Positions 24,651 to 32,916 of a DNA stretch of 64,000 nucleotides are shown here, piece after piece; the first letter of the stretch is position 1, and every line of letters starts with the position of its first letter. Both the position numbers and the translations under genes were made by a program. The stretch comes from Ferrovibrio sp. (GTDB lineage Bacteria > Pseudomonadota > Alphaproteobacteria > Ferrovibrionales > Ferrovibrionaceae), in contig NZ_JAGOLP010000015.1 of NCBI RefSeq assembly GCF_017994015.1, positions 1-64,000 of the forward strand, read 5' to 3'. The notes under the pieces were generated by a model, which was not told the origin of the DNA, made no database searches, and saw only the letters and a list, made by a program, of their open reading frames with translations.

Positions 24651-25970
24651 TCAACGATTGGCCGGCAGCCGGCGTGGCGTGGTGGATGTGGCTTCGGCAG
24701 CCTGGCGCTGCGCGCCGGGCACTTGCGGCCGGGCGGAAGAGACATAGCTGCCGTCAAAGAACAGGTCCGGCCCCATCGGGATCGGCGCGCTGGCCTGCGC
24801 CAGCAGCCAGGGGCCGGCATGCAGACCCTCGGGCTTGCGGTCGATCAGCGGGAAGGGTTTGTCGAGCGCAGCGGCGGCCTCGCGATACAGATCGGTGCGA
24901 TAGACCTGATCGGCCAAAGCGGCAATATCGGTGCCTGGATCGATCAGTTTCCAGCGCCGCATTTCGCTGAGATACCATTCCGCCTGGCTGCGCCACGGGA
25001 AATTCGCGGTGTAGCGGCTGAAGACATGGAAATCAGGCATGTGCTCCGGATTGGCATCCAGGCCGTAGCGCACTATGCCAAGCATGCCGAGCCGGATCGC
25101 TTCGGCGGCATGGCTGCCGACATATTCAGGCCGCGCCATGATCTCAACGCCTTCCAGGCGATTCTCCGGCTTGTCGAGCCATTCGCCGGCTTCGATCAGG
25201 GCCATCAGCATGGCCTTGTGCACCACCGGATTGCGCTCGACCCAATCACGGTTGGCGCCGACCACCTTTTCCATCCGGTTATTCCAGATTTCGTAGCCCG
25301 AAATCAGGATACGGCCAACGCCGCGCAACACGGCGAGTGAATTCCATGGATCGCCGACGCAGAAGCCGTCAATCTCGCCGGCAGCGAGGCGGTCCGTCAT
25401 TTGCGGCGGCGGCACCACCACCAGATTGACATCACGGTCCGGATCAATGCCGGCTGCGGCAAGCCAGTAGCGCAGCTGAATCTGGTGTGACGAATAGGGC
25501 CATACGGTGGCGAAAGTGAGCGGCGGCTTGCCGGCCTTGCGATCCTGGTTGATCAGGCGGCGCAGCACATTGGCGCTTTCGGCGCGGGAATACTGCAAGG
25601 CCGGCTCAGCGCTGACCAGCCGGTCCCATAATGCCGCAGAAATGGTGACGGCATTGCCGTTCAGCGCCAGCACAAAGCTGGTGATCTGCGGCTTTTTCCA
25701 GCCGCCGGCGCCAAGCGTGGCGGCCAGTGGCATCGGCGCCAGCATATGCGCCGCATCCAAGGCGCCCAAAGCCACCTTGTCGCGGATATTGGCCCAGGAG
25801 GGTTCTCGTTGCAGTTCAACCTTCAGGCCATGCTGGGTGAAGAAGCCTTTTTCCTGAGCAACAAACAGCGCCGCGCTATCAGACAACGCAATGAAACCGA
25901 TCCGAAGCGGCATGGGAGCCGCCGCATTGGCGGCCCCCACTCGCTTTGCCTTTTTCTGACGCGGCGCCAT
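24651..25970 (-). CDS. nasS: NrtA-like nitrate-binding protein without signal peptide, probable NasS sensor
   Basis: 439-residue NrtA/CmpA-family binding protein. It starts MAPRQKKAKRVGAANAAAP with no Sec or Tat signal, and the ligand-binding fold begins at once (LRIGFIALSDSAALFVAQEKGFF, then EPSWANIRDKVALGALDAAH). In other proteobacteria NasS is a cytosolic NrtA homologue that holds NasT inactive until nitrate binds. NasT is encoded just upstream of the operon, and the NrtA nearer to it has a clear export signal. I therefore call this one NasS. The ATG at 25970 sits 10 bp after the nrtB stop; an in-frame start at 26024 would overlap nrtB. Alternative: an export-defective transport subunit. 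Confidence 0.8.
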   Translation of the reverse strand: MAPRQKKAKRVGAANAAAPMPLRIGFIALSDSAALFVAQEKGFFTQHGLKVELQREPSWANIRDKVALGALDAAHMLAPMPLAATLGAGGWKKPQITSFVLALNGNAVTISAALWDRLVSAEPALQYSRAESANVLRRLINQDRKAGKPPLTFATVWPYSSHQIQLRYWLAAAGIDPDRDVNLVVVPPPQMTDRLAAGEIDGFCVGDPWNSLAVLRGVGRILISGYEIWNNRMEKVVGANRDWVERNPVVHKAMLMALIEAGEWLDKPENRLEGVEIMARPEYVGSHAAEAIRLGMLGIVRYGLDANPEHMPDFHVFSRYTANFPWRSQAEWYLSEMRRWKLIDPGTDIAALADQVYRTDLYREAAAALDKPFPLIDRKPEGLHAGPWLLAQASAPIPMGPDLFFDGSYVSSARPQVPGAQRQAAEATSTTPRRLPANR

Positions 25971-25980
25971 CTTCAGGGCC

Positions 25981-26850
25981 TTACTGCTGGGCGTAGCCGC
26001 CAACGCGGCTGCCGATATAACCAATCATACGATCCAGCATGAAGCCGACCAGGCCGACATAGATCAGCGCCAGGATGATCTCGCTGATCAGCGACGAGTT
26101 CCACGCATCCCAGATGAAGAAGCCGATACCAACACCGCCGATCAGCATTTCGGCTGCGACGATGGCGAGCCAGGACAAGCCGATGCCGATCTTGAGACCG
26201 GTGAACATGAACGGCACCGTGGCCGGCAGCATCACCTTGAAGAAGAACTCAAAGCCATTGAGCCGCAGTACGCGGGCGACATTGCGATAATCCTGTGGGA
26301 TATTGCGGATGCCCACCGCGGTATTGAGGATGATCGGCCATATGGCCGTGATGGTGATGACAAAAATCGCCGAAGGATCAGCATTGCGGAATGCCGCCAG
26401 CGACAGCGGCAACCAGGCCAGCGGCGGCACCGTGCGCAACACCTGGAAAATCGGATCAAGGCCACGGAAGGCCAGCGTTGATTGCCCGATCAGTACGCCA
26501 AGGCCGATGCCGATGATGGCAGCCAGCGAGAAGCCGATGGCAACGCGCTTGAGGCTTGAGGCAAGATGCCAGAACAGGCCCTTGTCGAGATTGCCCTTGT
26601 CAAAGAACGGATCGCTGATCAGCATCCAGGTTTCCTCGACGACGCGGCTTGGCGGCGGCAAGGTGGCATCTGGCGCCATGCAGGCGATTTCCCAGATGCC
26701 AAGCAGCAAGGCCAGGAACAGCAGTGGCGGCAGCACACGTTCCGCCACATGCTTGACGCCTGCCGCTATTTTCGGCAACAGCGTGACGCGCCAGTCGCGG
26801 CCCTCATAAGTGAGGGCCGCCTTGTCGATTGCTTCCATTTTCATGCTCAT
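25981..26850 (-). CDS. nrtB: Nitrate ABC transporter permease
   Basis: 289-residue inner-membrane permease with about six helices. The N-terminal cytosolic part is followed by LPPLLFLALLLGIWEIAC, and the EAA-type cytosolic loop is near AAFRNADPSAIFV / RNIPQDYRNVARVLRLNG, a segment conserved in NrtB/SsuC-type permeases. It lies 12 bp after nrtA. The first codons MSMKM allow a start at 26850 or two codons later. Confidence 0.94.
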   Translation of the reverse strand: MSMKMEAIDKAALTYEGRDWRVTLLPKIAAGVKHVAERVLPPLLFLALLLGIWEIACMAPDATLPPPSRVVEETWMLISDPFFDKGNLDKGLFWHLASSLKRVAIGFSLAAIIGIGLGVLIGQSTLAFRGLDPIFQVLRTVPPLAWLPLSLAAFRNADPSAIFVITITAIWPIILNTAVGIRNIPQDYRNVARVLRLNGFEFFFKVMLPATVPFMFTGLKIGIGLSWLAIVAAEMLIGGVGIGFFIWDAWNSSLISEIILALIYVGLVGFMLDRMIGYIGSRVGGYAQQ

Positions 26851-26862
26851 GCCCTTTCTGGC

Positions 26863-28194
26863 TCATGCGACGCGGCTGATGGAAAGGCTCTTGAGATAGG
26901 CCATCGGATCGGCCGGATCGAACACCTTGCCGTCGAAGAAGGTTTCCTTGCCACGCGAAGTGGATTTCGGCATGTCGGCCTCTGAAACCCCCAGGCCCTT
27001 GGCCGCTTCGCGCCACAGATCCTCGCGGTTCACTGCCTTGATCAGCGCCTTGGTGTCGAGATCGGTGGGCAGATAACCCCAGCGCATGTCTTCGGTGAGG
27101 AACCAGAGTTCGTGGCTCTGGAATGGATAGGAGGCATGATCGCGCCAGAATTTCATCATCAGCGGGCTTTCGGTACCCACCGTGGCCTTGCGGCCACCAT
27201 CGCCATAATCAATCACGCCCTTGGCACGATCCAGGATGTCTGGCACCGGCACCTTGAACCAGTCGCGGCCACCGACGATCTTGCACATCTCGTCCTTGTT
27301 CTCCATCTTGTCGCACCACATCTGGGCTTCCTGCGTTGCCATCAGGATGGCCTTGGCGGCCTTCGGATTGGCATCCACCCAATCGGCACGCAGGCCGAGC
27401 GACTTCTCGGGATGGTCGTTCCACAACTCGCCGGTCATAAGTGCAGTGAAGCCGATCTTCTGGTGGATGAGCTGCAAGTTCCATGGCTCGCAGACGCAGA
27501 AGGCTTCCATGGCATTCACCTTCATGTTGGCCACCATCTGCGGCGGCGGCACAACAATGGTGGCAATGTCCTTGTCGGGATCAATGCCGGCAGCAGACAT
27601 CCAGTAGCGGATCCAAAGGTCATGCGTGCCGCCCGGGAAAGTCATTGCGGCCTTGAGATCTTTGCCTTCTGCTTTGCCTTTCTTAAAGGCGGCAGCCAGG
27701 GCCTTGGCATCCTTGGTCACCCCCATATCGGCATAGCTGCGCGACACCGAGATGCCCTGGCCGTTCAGATTCAGGCGGGCAAGAATATACATCGGCACCT
27801 TGACGTTGTTCTTCGTCACCTTGCCGCTTGAAATCAGATAGGGCATCGGGGTGAGAATATGTGCGCCGGTGATGCCGCCACCGGCTTCGCCCAATTCAAT
27901 ATTGTCGCGCGTGGCACCCCAGGAAGCCTGCTTTTCGATGCTCATATCAGGCAGGCCGTATTTGGCGAAAATGCCCTTCTCCTTGGCGATAATCAGCGGT
28001 GAAGCATCAGTGAGAGCGATATAGCCAAGCCGCGCGCCCTTCACTTCCGGCCCCGCACCTTGCGCAAAGGCACCAGCCGGCAGCGCCAGCTTGGCGGAAG
28101 CGAGCAAGGCGGCTACGCCTGCGCTGCCCTTGATCACCTGACGCCGATTCAAGCCCTTGCTTACCAGACCCTTCTTGCTGCTGATCTCACGCAT
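26863..28194 (-). CDS. nrtA: Nitrate ABC transporter substrate-binding protein
   Basis: 443-residue periplasmic nitrate-binding protein. A twin-arginine-like signal peptide (LNRRQVIKGSAGVAALLASA, cleavage near AFA-QG) precedes the CmpA/NrtA domain: ARLGYIALTDASPLIIAKEKG and KQASWGATRDNIEL. The ATG at 28194 has GGAGG 10 bp upstream; the longer open frame lies in the regulatory leader and is not coding. First structural gene of the operon, so its leader (28195-28355) controls the whole pathway. Confidence 0.94.
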   Translation of the reverse strand: MREISSKKGLVSKGLNRRQVIKGSAGVAALLASAKLALPAGAFAQGAGPEVKGARLGYIALTDASPLIIAKEKGIFAKYGLPDMSIEKQASWGATRDNIELGEAGGGITGAHILTPMPYLISSGKVTKNNVKVPMYILARLNLNGQGISVSRSYADMGVTKDAKALAAAFKKGKAEGKDLKAAMTFPGGTHDLWIRYWMSAAGIDPDKDIATIVVPPPQMVANMKVNAMEAFCVCEPWNLQLIHQKIGFTALMTGELWNDHPEKSLGLRADWVDANPKAAKAILMATQEAQMWCDKMENKDEMCKIVGGRDWFKVPVPDILDRAKGVIDYGDGGRKATVGTESPLMMKFWRDHASYPFQSHELWFLTEDMRWGYLPTDLDTKALIKAVNREDLWREAAKGLGVSEADMPKSTSRGKETFFDGKVFDPADPMAYLKSLSISRVA

Positions 28195-28247
28195 ATGCTT
28201 CACGCCTCCTGCTGGTTGTCGGATACCGCCGGTCCCCCTGCGGCAAC

Positions 28248-28311
28248 AAAAAAGGCGCCCTCCGATGCCGCATCGAACCCCAAAAGGGGCCGAGCCACAT
28301 CGCAGGACGCC
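28248..28311 (-). terminator. Attenuator terminator in the nrtA leader
   Basis: In the RNA, bases from 28311 to 28298 (GGCGUCCUGCGAUG) pair with 28267 to 28254 (CAUCGGAGGGCGCC). This gives 13 pairs (one G-U) and one G-G mismatch, followed at once by six U (28253-28248). Inside the loop is a smaller CCCC-UUUU-GGGG hairpin. It lies 54 bases before the nrtA ATG. Its 5' strand shares bases with hairpin P2, so only one of the two can form. Confidence 0.8.
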
Positions 28312-28350
28312 ATTGTCCGTATCTATGTCCACTGCGCCGTTGCAGCAGAC
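28305..28350 (-). promoter_or_regulatory. ANTAR-type dual-hairpin RNA (P1 and P2), predicted NasT target
   Basis: P1 (28350-28327) has nine pairs, GUCUGCUGC with GCAGUGGAC (two G-U), closing the loop AACGGC. After the 8-base linker AUAGAUAC, P2 (28318-28305) pairs GGAC with GUCC around the loop AAUGGC. Both loops have six bases with A first and G fourth, as known for ANTAR target RNAs. P2 uses bases needed for the terminator stem, so NasT binding should keep transcription going. Confidence 0.82.
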
Positions 28351-28365
28351 TGTCGCTGGTTACTA

Positions 28366-28381
28366 AGCAGAAAACGTGCCA
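28366..28381 (-). promoter_or_regulatory. Sigma-54 promoter of the nitrate operon
   Basis: Minus-strand sequence TGGCACGTTTTCTGCT against the -24/-12 consensus TGGCACG-N4-TTGCW: every fixed position matches except one (C for T). The GG and GC are spaced correctly. The expected RNA start is near 28355, five bases before hairpin P1. This implies nitrogen control through NtrC. No clear NtrC palindrome was found upstream, but ACCAGGGA occurs twice (28411 and 28437). With the leader elements this accounts for the 312-bp gap 28195-28506. Confidence 0.8.
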
Positions 28382-28460
28382 AAAGCTGGATTTGTAATTT
28401 TTATTGATTTACCAGGGAAATTTGGCGAACCACTCGACCAGGGATTTCCTGCTGCACTGC

Positions 28461-28484
28461 ACACAAAACAGGCGAAGCCTGCCC
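28461..28484 (-). terminator. Intrinsic terminator after nasT
   Basis: Minus-strand hairpin CAGGC-UUC-GCCUG, extendable by two G-U pairs, followed by UUUUGUGU. It lies 23-46 bp after the nasT stop and separates nasT from the nrtA promoter. Confidence 0.6.
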
Positions 28485-28506
28485 GCACGCTGAGCAAAGC
28501 GGCAAT

Positions 28507-29091
28507 TCACTTCTTCAGCAGGTCGGCAAAGGCAAGCAGGGTTTCGGCCACATCAACCAGCTTCTGCTGCCGGTCCATGGCCAGTCTACGCAAGGCGGCG
28601 TAAGCCTCGTCTTCGGTCAGTTTTTTCTCGCGCATCAGCATGCCTTTGGCGCGCTCGATCAGCTTGCGCTCATTCAGCGTGGCCTTGGTTTTTTTCAGCT
28701 CGTCGCGCAGCGCCTGGAATTCGCGGAAGCGGGCAATCGCCACATCCAGGATCGGCTTCACCCGCTTCACATTCAGGCCGTCGATAATATAAGCCGAAAC
28801 CCCGGCCTGCATGGCCTGCTCGATCATGCCGACATCGGATTGATCGACAAACATCACAATCGGGCGCGGTTGGTCGTCGTTGATCTGCCGCATGCTTTCG
28901 ATGGTGTCGCGGCTGGGTGAATCCATGTCGACGATAACAATATCCGGGCCGATTTCGGCCACCCGGCGGGCGCTCAATTCACGCGGCGCCAGGCGTGCCA
29001 CCAGTTCATAACCCTGCGCCCGCAACGCCTCGTTCAACACGGCGGCGCGTTCAGGATTCTCGTCGATCAACAGGATACGCAAGCCACTCAC
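28507..29091 (-). CDS. nasT: ANTAR-domain antiterminator NasT
   Basis: 194-residue RNA-binding regulator. The N-terminal receiver-like domain (1-125) keeps the acidic residues Asp10 and Asp55 but its surroundings (VDMDSPSRD) are of the NasT type, controlled by NasS rather than by a kinase. A coiled linker leads to the ANTAR domain (about 135-190) with [21 protein letters not shown], which binds paired hairpins in nascent RNA. Such hairpins lie directly downstream, in the nrtA leader. It is transcribed separately in front of the operon and ends at its own terminator. Divergent from the YaiI gene. Confidence 0.95.
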   Translation of the reverse strand: MSGLRILLIDENPERAAVLNEALRAQGYELVARLAPRELSARRVAEIGPDIVIVDMDSPSRDTIESMRQINDDQPRPIVMFVDQSDVGMIEQAMQAGVSAYIIDGLNVKRVKPILDVAIARFREFQALRDELKKTKATLNERKLIERAKGMLMREKKLTEDEAYAALRRLAMDRQQKLVDVAETLLAFADLLKK

Positions 29092-29212
29092 AATGCTTCA
29101 CCCAGGCCTCAATTGCATGCCAGTACTAGCAATTCGCATACCAAAGCGGCAAAGTTGCCCATATGTGGCGTTAATTTGCGCTAACGGCTTGAATACCTTG
29201 AGAGGGAATATT

Positions 29213-29677
29213 GTGGCACTGGGCCTGATCTATGTGGATGCCGATGCCTGCCCGGTGAAGGCGGAAATCTACAAGGTGGCGGAACGCCATGCCATGCGGG
29301 TGCAGGTGGTGGCCAACAGCTTCATCCAGACGCCGCGGGCGGACTGGATCGCCCTCACCCAGGTGGGCGATGCGCTGGATGCCGCCGATGACTGGATCGC
29401 CGAACGCGCCGGCCCGGCCGATATTGTGATCACCGCCGATATCCCGCTGGCCGGCCGCTGCGTCAAGACCGGGGCCATTGTGCTGGCGCCAAACGGCCGG
29501 CTGTTTGATGAAAACAGCATCGGCCTGGCCCTGGCAACCCGCAACCTGATGACCGACCTGCGCGCGGCCGGCGAGCAGACACGCGGCCCCAAACCCTTCA
29601 CGCCGCGTGACCGCTCGACCTTTCTGTCGGCGCTGCACGAGGCTATCCTGCGCCTGAAACGGAGAGTATCGCCATGA
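29213..29677 (+). CDS. YaiI/YqxD family (DUF188, UPF0178) protein
   Basis: 154-residue conserved protein starting [26 protein letters not shown]; the DADACPVK motif is the family signature, and [14 protein letters not shown] and [12 protein letters not shown] follow. The fold resembles PIN nucleases and the acidic residues are kept, but no function is established. The GTG at 29213 has AGAGGGA upstream; the longer open frame from 29093 lies in the nasT upstream region and lacks homology. Its stop overlaps the next gene by 4 bp. Confidence 0.88.
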   Translation: MALGLIYVDADACPVKAEIYKVAERHAMRVQVVANSFIQTPRADWIALTQVGDALDAADDWIAERAGPADIVITADIPLAGRCVKTGAIVLAPNGRLFDENSIGLALATRNLMTDLRAAGEQTRGPKPFTPRDRSTFLSALHEAILRLKRRVSP

Positions 29678-29922
29678 TGAAAGCTGTTCCGGTGCCGCTG
29701 GCGAAAATCTATGTGCCGGCCAAATTCAAAGGCACGCTCGACCAGGCCAAGGTGGAAGCCCTGGCGGATGATATTGTCGAGAAGGGCTTGCAGATGCCGA
29801 TCCAGGTGCGCGCCGACAAGGAGCGTTATGTGCTGGTGGCCGGGCTGCACCGGCTGGAAGCCTTCCGCTATCTCGGCGAGGCCAATATCCCGGCGCTGCT
29901 TGTGGCGGCGCGCAAGTTCTAA
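29674..29922 (+). CDS. Small stand-alone ParB/sulfiredoxin-fold protein
   Basis: 82-residue protein consisting only of a ParB N-terminal-like domain: [28 protein letters not shown], then [38 protein letters not shown] corresponds to the G-x-R-R/H-R phosphate-binding box of ParB and Srx folds. It has no HTH or dimer domain, so it is not a partition protein. It is coupled to the YaiI gene by a 4-bp overlap. The role is unknown; nucleotide or phosphoryl binding is possible. Confidence 0.8.
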   Translation: MMKAVPVPLAKIYVPAKFKGTLDQAKVEALADDIVEKGLQMPIQVRADKERYVLVAGLHRLEAFRYLGEANIPALLVAARKF

Positions 29923-29923
29923 T

Positions 29924-31216
29924 TCAGTGGCGCCCACCCAGGATCAGATCAGGCAGAGCCAGTGAAAACGCCGGCACATAAGTGACCAGCAGCAGGGCGG
30001 CAATCAGCGCGCCATAAAATGGCCAGATCGTGCGCATGACATAGCCGATGCTGACGCCGCCGATGGCGCAGCCGACAAACTGCGTGGTGCCGATCGGCGG
30101 AGTGTTGAGGCCCAGCGCACAATTGATCAGCATCAGCATGCCGAACTGCACCGGGCTCATGCCGTATTGCACGCAGATCGGCAGGAAAATCGGCGTGCAG
30201 ATCAGGATGGTGGCGGCCATGTCAAGAAATGTGCCGAGCACAAACAGGATGACATTGACCAGCAGGAAGATCATCCACGGCGAATTGGTGATGCTGCCCA
30301 ATGCGCGGCCGGTCAGGTCGGCCACTTCATACAGGCTGATGAGATAGCCGAAAGTGTTCGACACGCCGATCAGCAGCAGCACAACGCCGGTGGTTTTCAC
30401 CGCCTTGGCCGCCGCCTTCACCAATTGCGCCCAGGTCAGCGAACGATACAGCAGCGTGGCGAGCAGGATGGCATACAGCACCGCAATGGCGGCGGATTCC
30501 GTGGCGGTGAAAACGCCGGTGAGGATGCCGGCCAGGATGATGACAATGATGAACAAGCCCGGTATCGCCGCCGCCGCCGAGCGCGCCACGGCCGGCCAGC
30601 CGGGGAACGCCCCGGCGCCATAGCCGCGCCGGATCGCCACCAGATAGGCTGCCGCCAGCATACATAGTGTCAGCAGGGCGGCGGGGACCAGCCCGGCCAG
30701 GATCAGCGCGGCGATGGACACTTTGCCGCCGGCCGCCAGCGAATAGATGATCATGTTGTGGCTGGTGGGCATCAAGGCGCCAACCAGCGAAGCATGGGTG
30801 GTGACATTCACCGCGTAATCGGCGTCATACCCCTCGCGCTTCATCATCGGGATCATCACCGCGCCCATCGCCGACACATCGGCCACCGGCGAGCCGGAAA
30901 CACCGCCAAACAACGTACAGGCCACCACGTTGGACATGCCGAGGCCGCCCCGGATATGGCCGATCATGTCCTTGGCAAAGCGCACGATACGATCAGCCAC
31001 GCCGCCATAAAGCATCAATTCACCGGCGAAGATGAAAAACGGAATCGCCAGGAACGAGAAGATATTCATGCCCGCGGCCATGCGCTGAAACACCACCGCC
31101 AGCGGCAGGCCTTCATAGAGAATGGTGGCTACCGCCGAAAGCCCGATGGCAAAGGCCACCGGCACACCAAGAATGAGCAGGCCGAAAAAGCTGGCGGCCA
31201 GAATGGTCAATGCCAT
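29924..31216 (-). CDS. dctM: TRAP transporter large permease (DctM)
   Basis: 430-residue inner-membrane protein with about twelve helices and typical DctM features: LILGVPVAFAIGLSA at the start, FLAIPFFIFAGELM, GGVSGSPVADVSAMG, and LGLNTPPIGTTQFVGCAIGG near the end. It forms the sodium-driven channel with DctQ. It overlaps dctQ by 10 bp. In this locus it probably imports hexuronates. Confidence 0.94.
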   Translation of the reverse strand: MALTILAASFFGLLILGVPVAFAIGLSAVATILYEGLPLAVVFQRMAAGMNIFSFLAIPFFIFAGELMLYGGVADRIVRFAKDMIGHIRGGLGMSNVVACTLFGGVSGSPVADVSAMGAVMIPMMKREGYDADYAVNVTTHASLVGALMPTSHNMIIYSLAAGGKVSIAALILAGLVPAALLTLCMLAAAYLVAIRRGYGAGAFPGWPAVARSAAAAIPGLFIIVIILAGILTGVFTATESAAIAVLYAILLATLLYRSLTWAQLVKAAAKAVKTTGVVLLLIGVSNTFGYLISLYEVADLTGRALGSITNSPWMIFLLVNVILFVLGTFLDMAATILICTPIFLPICVQYGMSPVQFGMLMLINCALGLNTPPIGTTQFVGCAIGGVSIGYVMRTIWPFYGALIAALLLVTYVPAFSLALPDLILGGRH

Positions 31217-31734
31217 GAGGGACGCACCTTCTCGCCAGCCATAAGCGCCAGAATATGTTCGATGGAAAACAGCACGATCAGCGCGCCGGCCAGGCTGAGC
31301 GAAACATGGTTGATACCTTCCGGCAGGCCGAGGGTCGGAATCTTGTAACCCATCACCGATTCCGCCAGCAGCCCGGCATGCCAGGCCATGGTGGCACCGA
31401 AGGCCGCCACCAGCAAGTGGATCAGCCCCTCCACCCAGCGCCGCCAGGGTGCAGGCAGCAGCAGGCCGACCAGTGATTCAAGCCCGATATGGCCGGCATC
31501 GCGCACGCCCACGGCGGCACCGAACATGGTGACATACAGCACCAGCACCAGGGCCAGGCTTTCGGCCCAGGTCGGCGTGTCATTCAGCACATAGCGGCCG
31601 AATACCTGCAAGGCCACCACGGCAACGATGGCCAGCAGCCCAGCCACCGCTATAATCATGCAGCAGCGTGCAATCGCAGCGTTGAGCGGCCCGAGGAAAC
31701 GCAGCACAGCCATGTCCGGCGCGAACCGGCTCAA
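31207..31734 (-). CDS. dctQ: TRAP transporter small permease (DctQ)
   Basis: 175-residue inner-membrane protein with four helices. It has the DctQ signature [29 protein letters not shown], followed by [11 protein letters not shown]. It overlaps dctP by 4 bp and dctM by 10 bp, so all three are translated together. Confidence 0.92.
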   Translation of the reverse strand: MSRFAPDMAVLRFLGPLNAAIARCCMIIAVAGLLAIVAVVALQVFGRYVLNDTPTWAESLALVLVLYVTMFGAAVGVRDAGHIGLESLVGLLLPAPWRRWVEGLIHLLVAAFGATMAWHAGLLAESVMGYKIPTLGLPEGINHVSLSLAGALIVLFSIEHILALMAGEKVRPSWH

Positions 31735-32714
31735 TCAATTGCCTGGATGCGCTTGACCAAGTCCTGCAATTTCGGCGTACCGGCGAATTTGGCATAGACC
31801 GGCTGCATCGCAGTGGCGAAAGCCTTCTTGTCCACATCGGCCAGAATCTTGGCGCCGCCACCAGTGACGGTCTTCTCCGCCGCTGCTTCGCGGTCATCCC
31901 ATAATTTACGCATCACCGGCACGGAATCCTTCGCCGCCTGGCGGATGATGGCCTGTTCCGCCACCGGCAGGCCATCCCAGATCCGTTTGGAAAACACCAG
32001 CAATTCCGGCGCCATCGAATGTTCGGTGACGCTGTACATCTGTGCCACTTCGTAATGCCGCGACGATTCGTAGGATGGCCAGTTATTTTCGGCGCCGTCC
32101 ACCACGCCGGTCCTCAGCGCGGTATAAACCTCGGCATAGGGCAGCGGCGTGGCATTGGCGCCCAGCGCCTGCATCATCGCCACCCACATATCGGATTGCT
32201 GCACGCGGATTTTCATGCCCTTCATGTCATCCACGGTCTTGATCGGCTTCTTGGTGGTGTAGAAGCTGCGCGAGCCGCTGTCGTAGAAGGCCAGGCCGAT
32301 GAAGCCCTGCGGCTCCAGCGATTTCAGGATTTCCTCGCCCACCGCGCCATCCAGAACCTTGCGCATATGCGCCTTGGATTTGAACACAAAGGGCAAGGCC
32401 GGCACGATGGTTTCCGGCACGATGTTGTTGAAGGGCGAGATATTCACCCGCACCATGTCGAGCGCGCCGATTTTGGTCTGCTCGATCGTGTCTTTTTCCG
32501 AACCGAGCACACTCTGGCCGAACACCTTCACGCTATGCTTGTTGGTGGTGCGCTCGGCGATCAGCTTGCCCATGTGCATCACTGCCTGCACGGTGGGATA
32601 ATCCGCCGGATGCACATCGGCCGAGCGGAATTCCTTGGCCGCCGCTGGCAAGGCTGTTGCCGCCACCAGCGCAGCAATCCCGATAAAGCCTGCATTGACC
32701 ACAGAGCTGCCCAT
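31731..32714 (-). CDS. dctP: TRAP transporter solute-binding protein (DctP)
   Basis: 327-residue periplasmic binding protein. The ATG at 32714 follows GGGAGGGTAAG; the signal peptide runs to about ALPAAA-KEF. The DctP domain includes [20 protein letters not shown], and the carboxylate-binding Arg lies in [30 protein letters not shown] matches DctP proteins that bind uronates and sugar acids. It is divergent from the FadR-type regulator and the uronate catabolic genes. The ligand is inferred as galacturonate or glucuronate. Confidence 0.93.
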   Translation of the reverse strand: MGSSVVNAGFIGIAALVAATALPAAAKEFRSADVHPADYPTVQAVMHMGKLIAERTTNKHSVKVFGQSVLGSEKDTIEQTKIGALDMVRVNISPFNNIVPETIVPALPFVFKSKAHMRKVLDGAVGEEILKSLEPQGFIGLAFYDSGSRSFYTTKKPIKTVDDMKGMKIRVQQSDMWVAMMQALGANATPLPYAEVYTALRTGVVDGAENNWPSYESSRHYEVAQMYSVTEHSMAPELLVFSKRIWDGLPVAEQAIIRQAAKDSVPVMRKLWDDREAAAEKTVTGGGAKILADVDKKAFATAMQPVYAKFAGTPKLQDLVKRIQAID

Positions 32715-32761
32715 CTTACCCTCCCGTTTGAGCGCGCCTTGTTGCGGCGCTTGCACCACTC

Positions 32762-32792
32762 ATCATACAACTGACCGGCCGATATGAGTCAA
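32762..32792 (-). promoter_or_regulatory. Candidate dctPQM promoter overlapped by an operator motif
   Basis: Minus strand: TTGACT (32792-32787) and TATGAT (32767-32762), with a 19-bp spacer. The motif ATCATACAA (plus strand 32762-32770) covers the -10 element and recurs at 32880, near the regulator gene. A repressor bound there would block transport genes. Confidence 0.45.
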
Positions 32793-32876
32793 TCCGAAAT
32801 CTGAAAGACTGATTTATGTACATTTTTCGGTATAAATTACACACCACCTATATGATGCCTTTACACTCAAACCACA

Positions 32877-32894
32877 CTTATCATACAAGATAAG
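32877..32894. promoter_or_regulatory. Candidate operator before the FadR-type regulator
   Basis: Perfect inverted repeat CTTATC-N6-GATAAG whose left half and centre contain the second copy of ATCATACAA (32880-32888). It ends 22 bp before the regulator GTG, fitting autoregulation. The rest of the 32715-32916 gap is AT-rich with no gene. Confidence 0.5.
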
Positions 32895-32916
32895 GACAAA
32901 TTCGGAGACCAGTACG

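Noticed and set aside
28195..28332. Longer nrtA start at 28332
   Set aside because: The extra codons lie in the attenuator hairpins, and the true ATG has a GGAGG site followed by a Tat-like signal.
28398..28410. Possible IHF site in the AT-rich stretch before the nrtA promoter
   Set aside because: AATCAA is present but the second half of the consensus is not at the right spacing.
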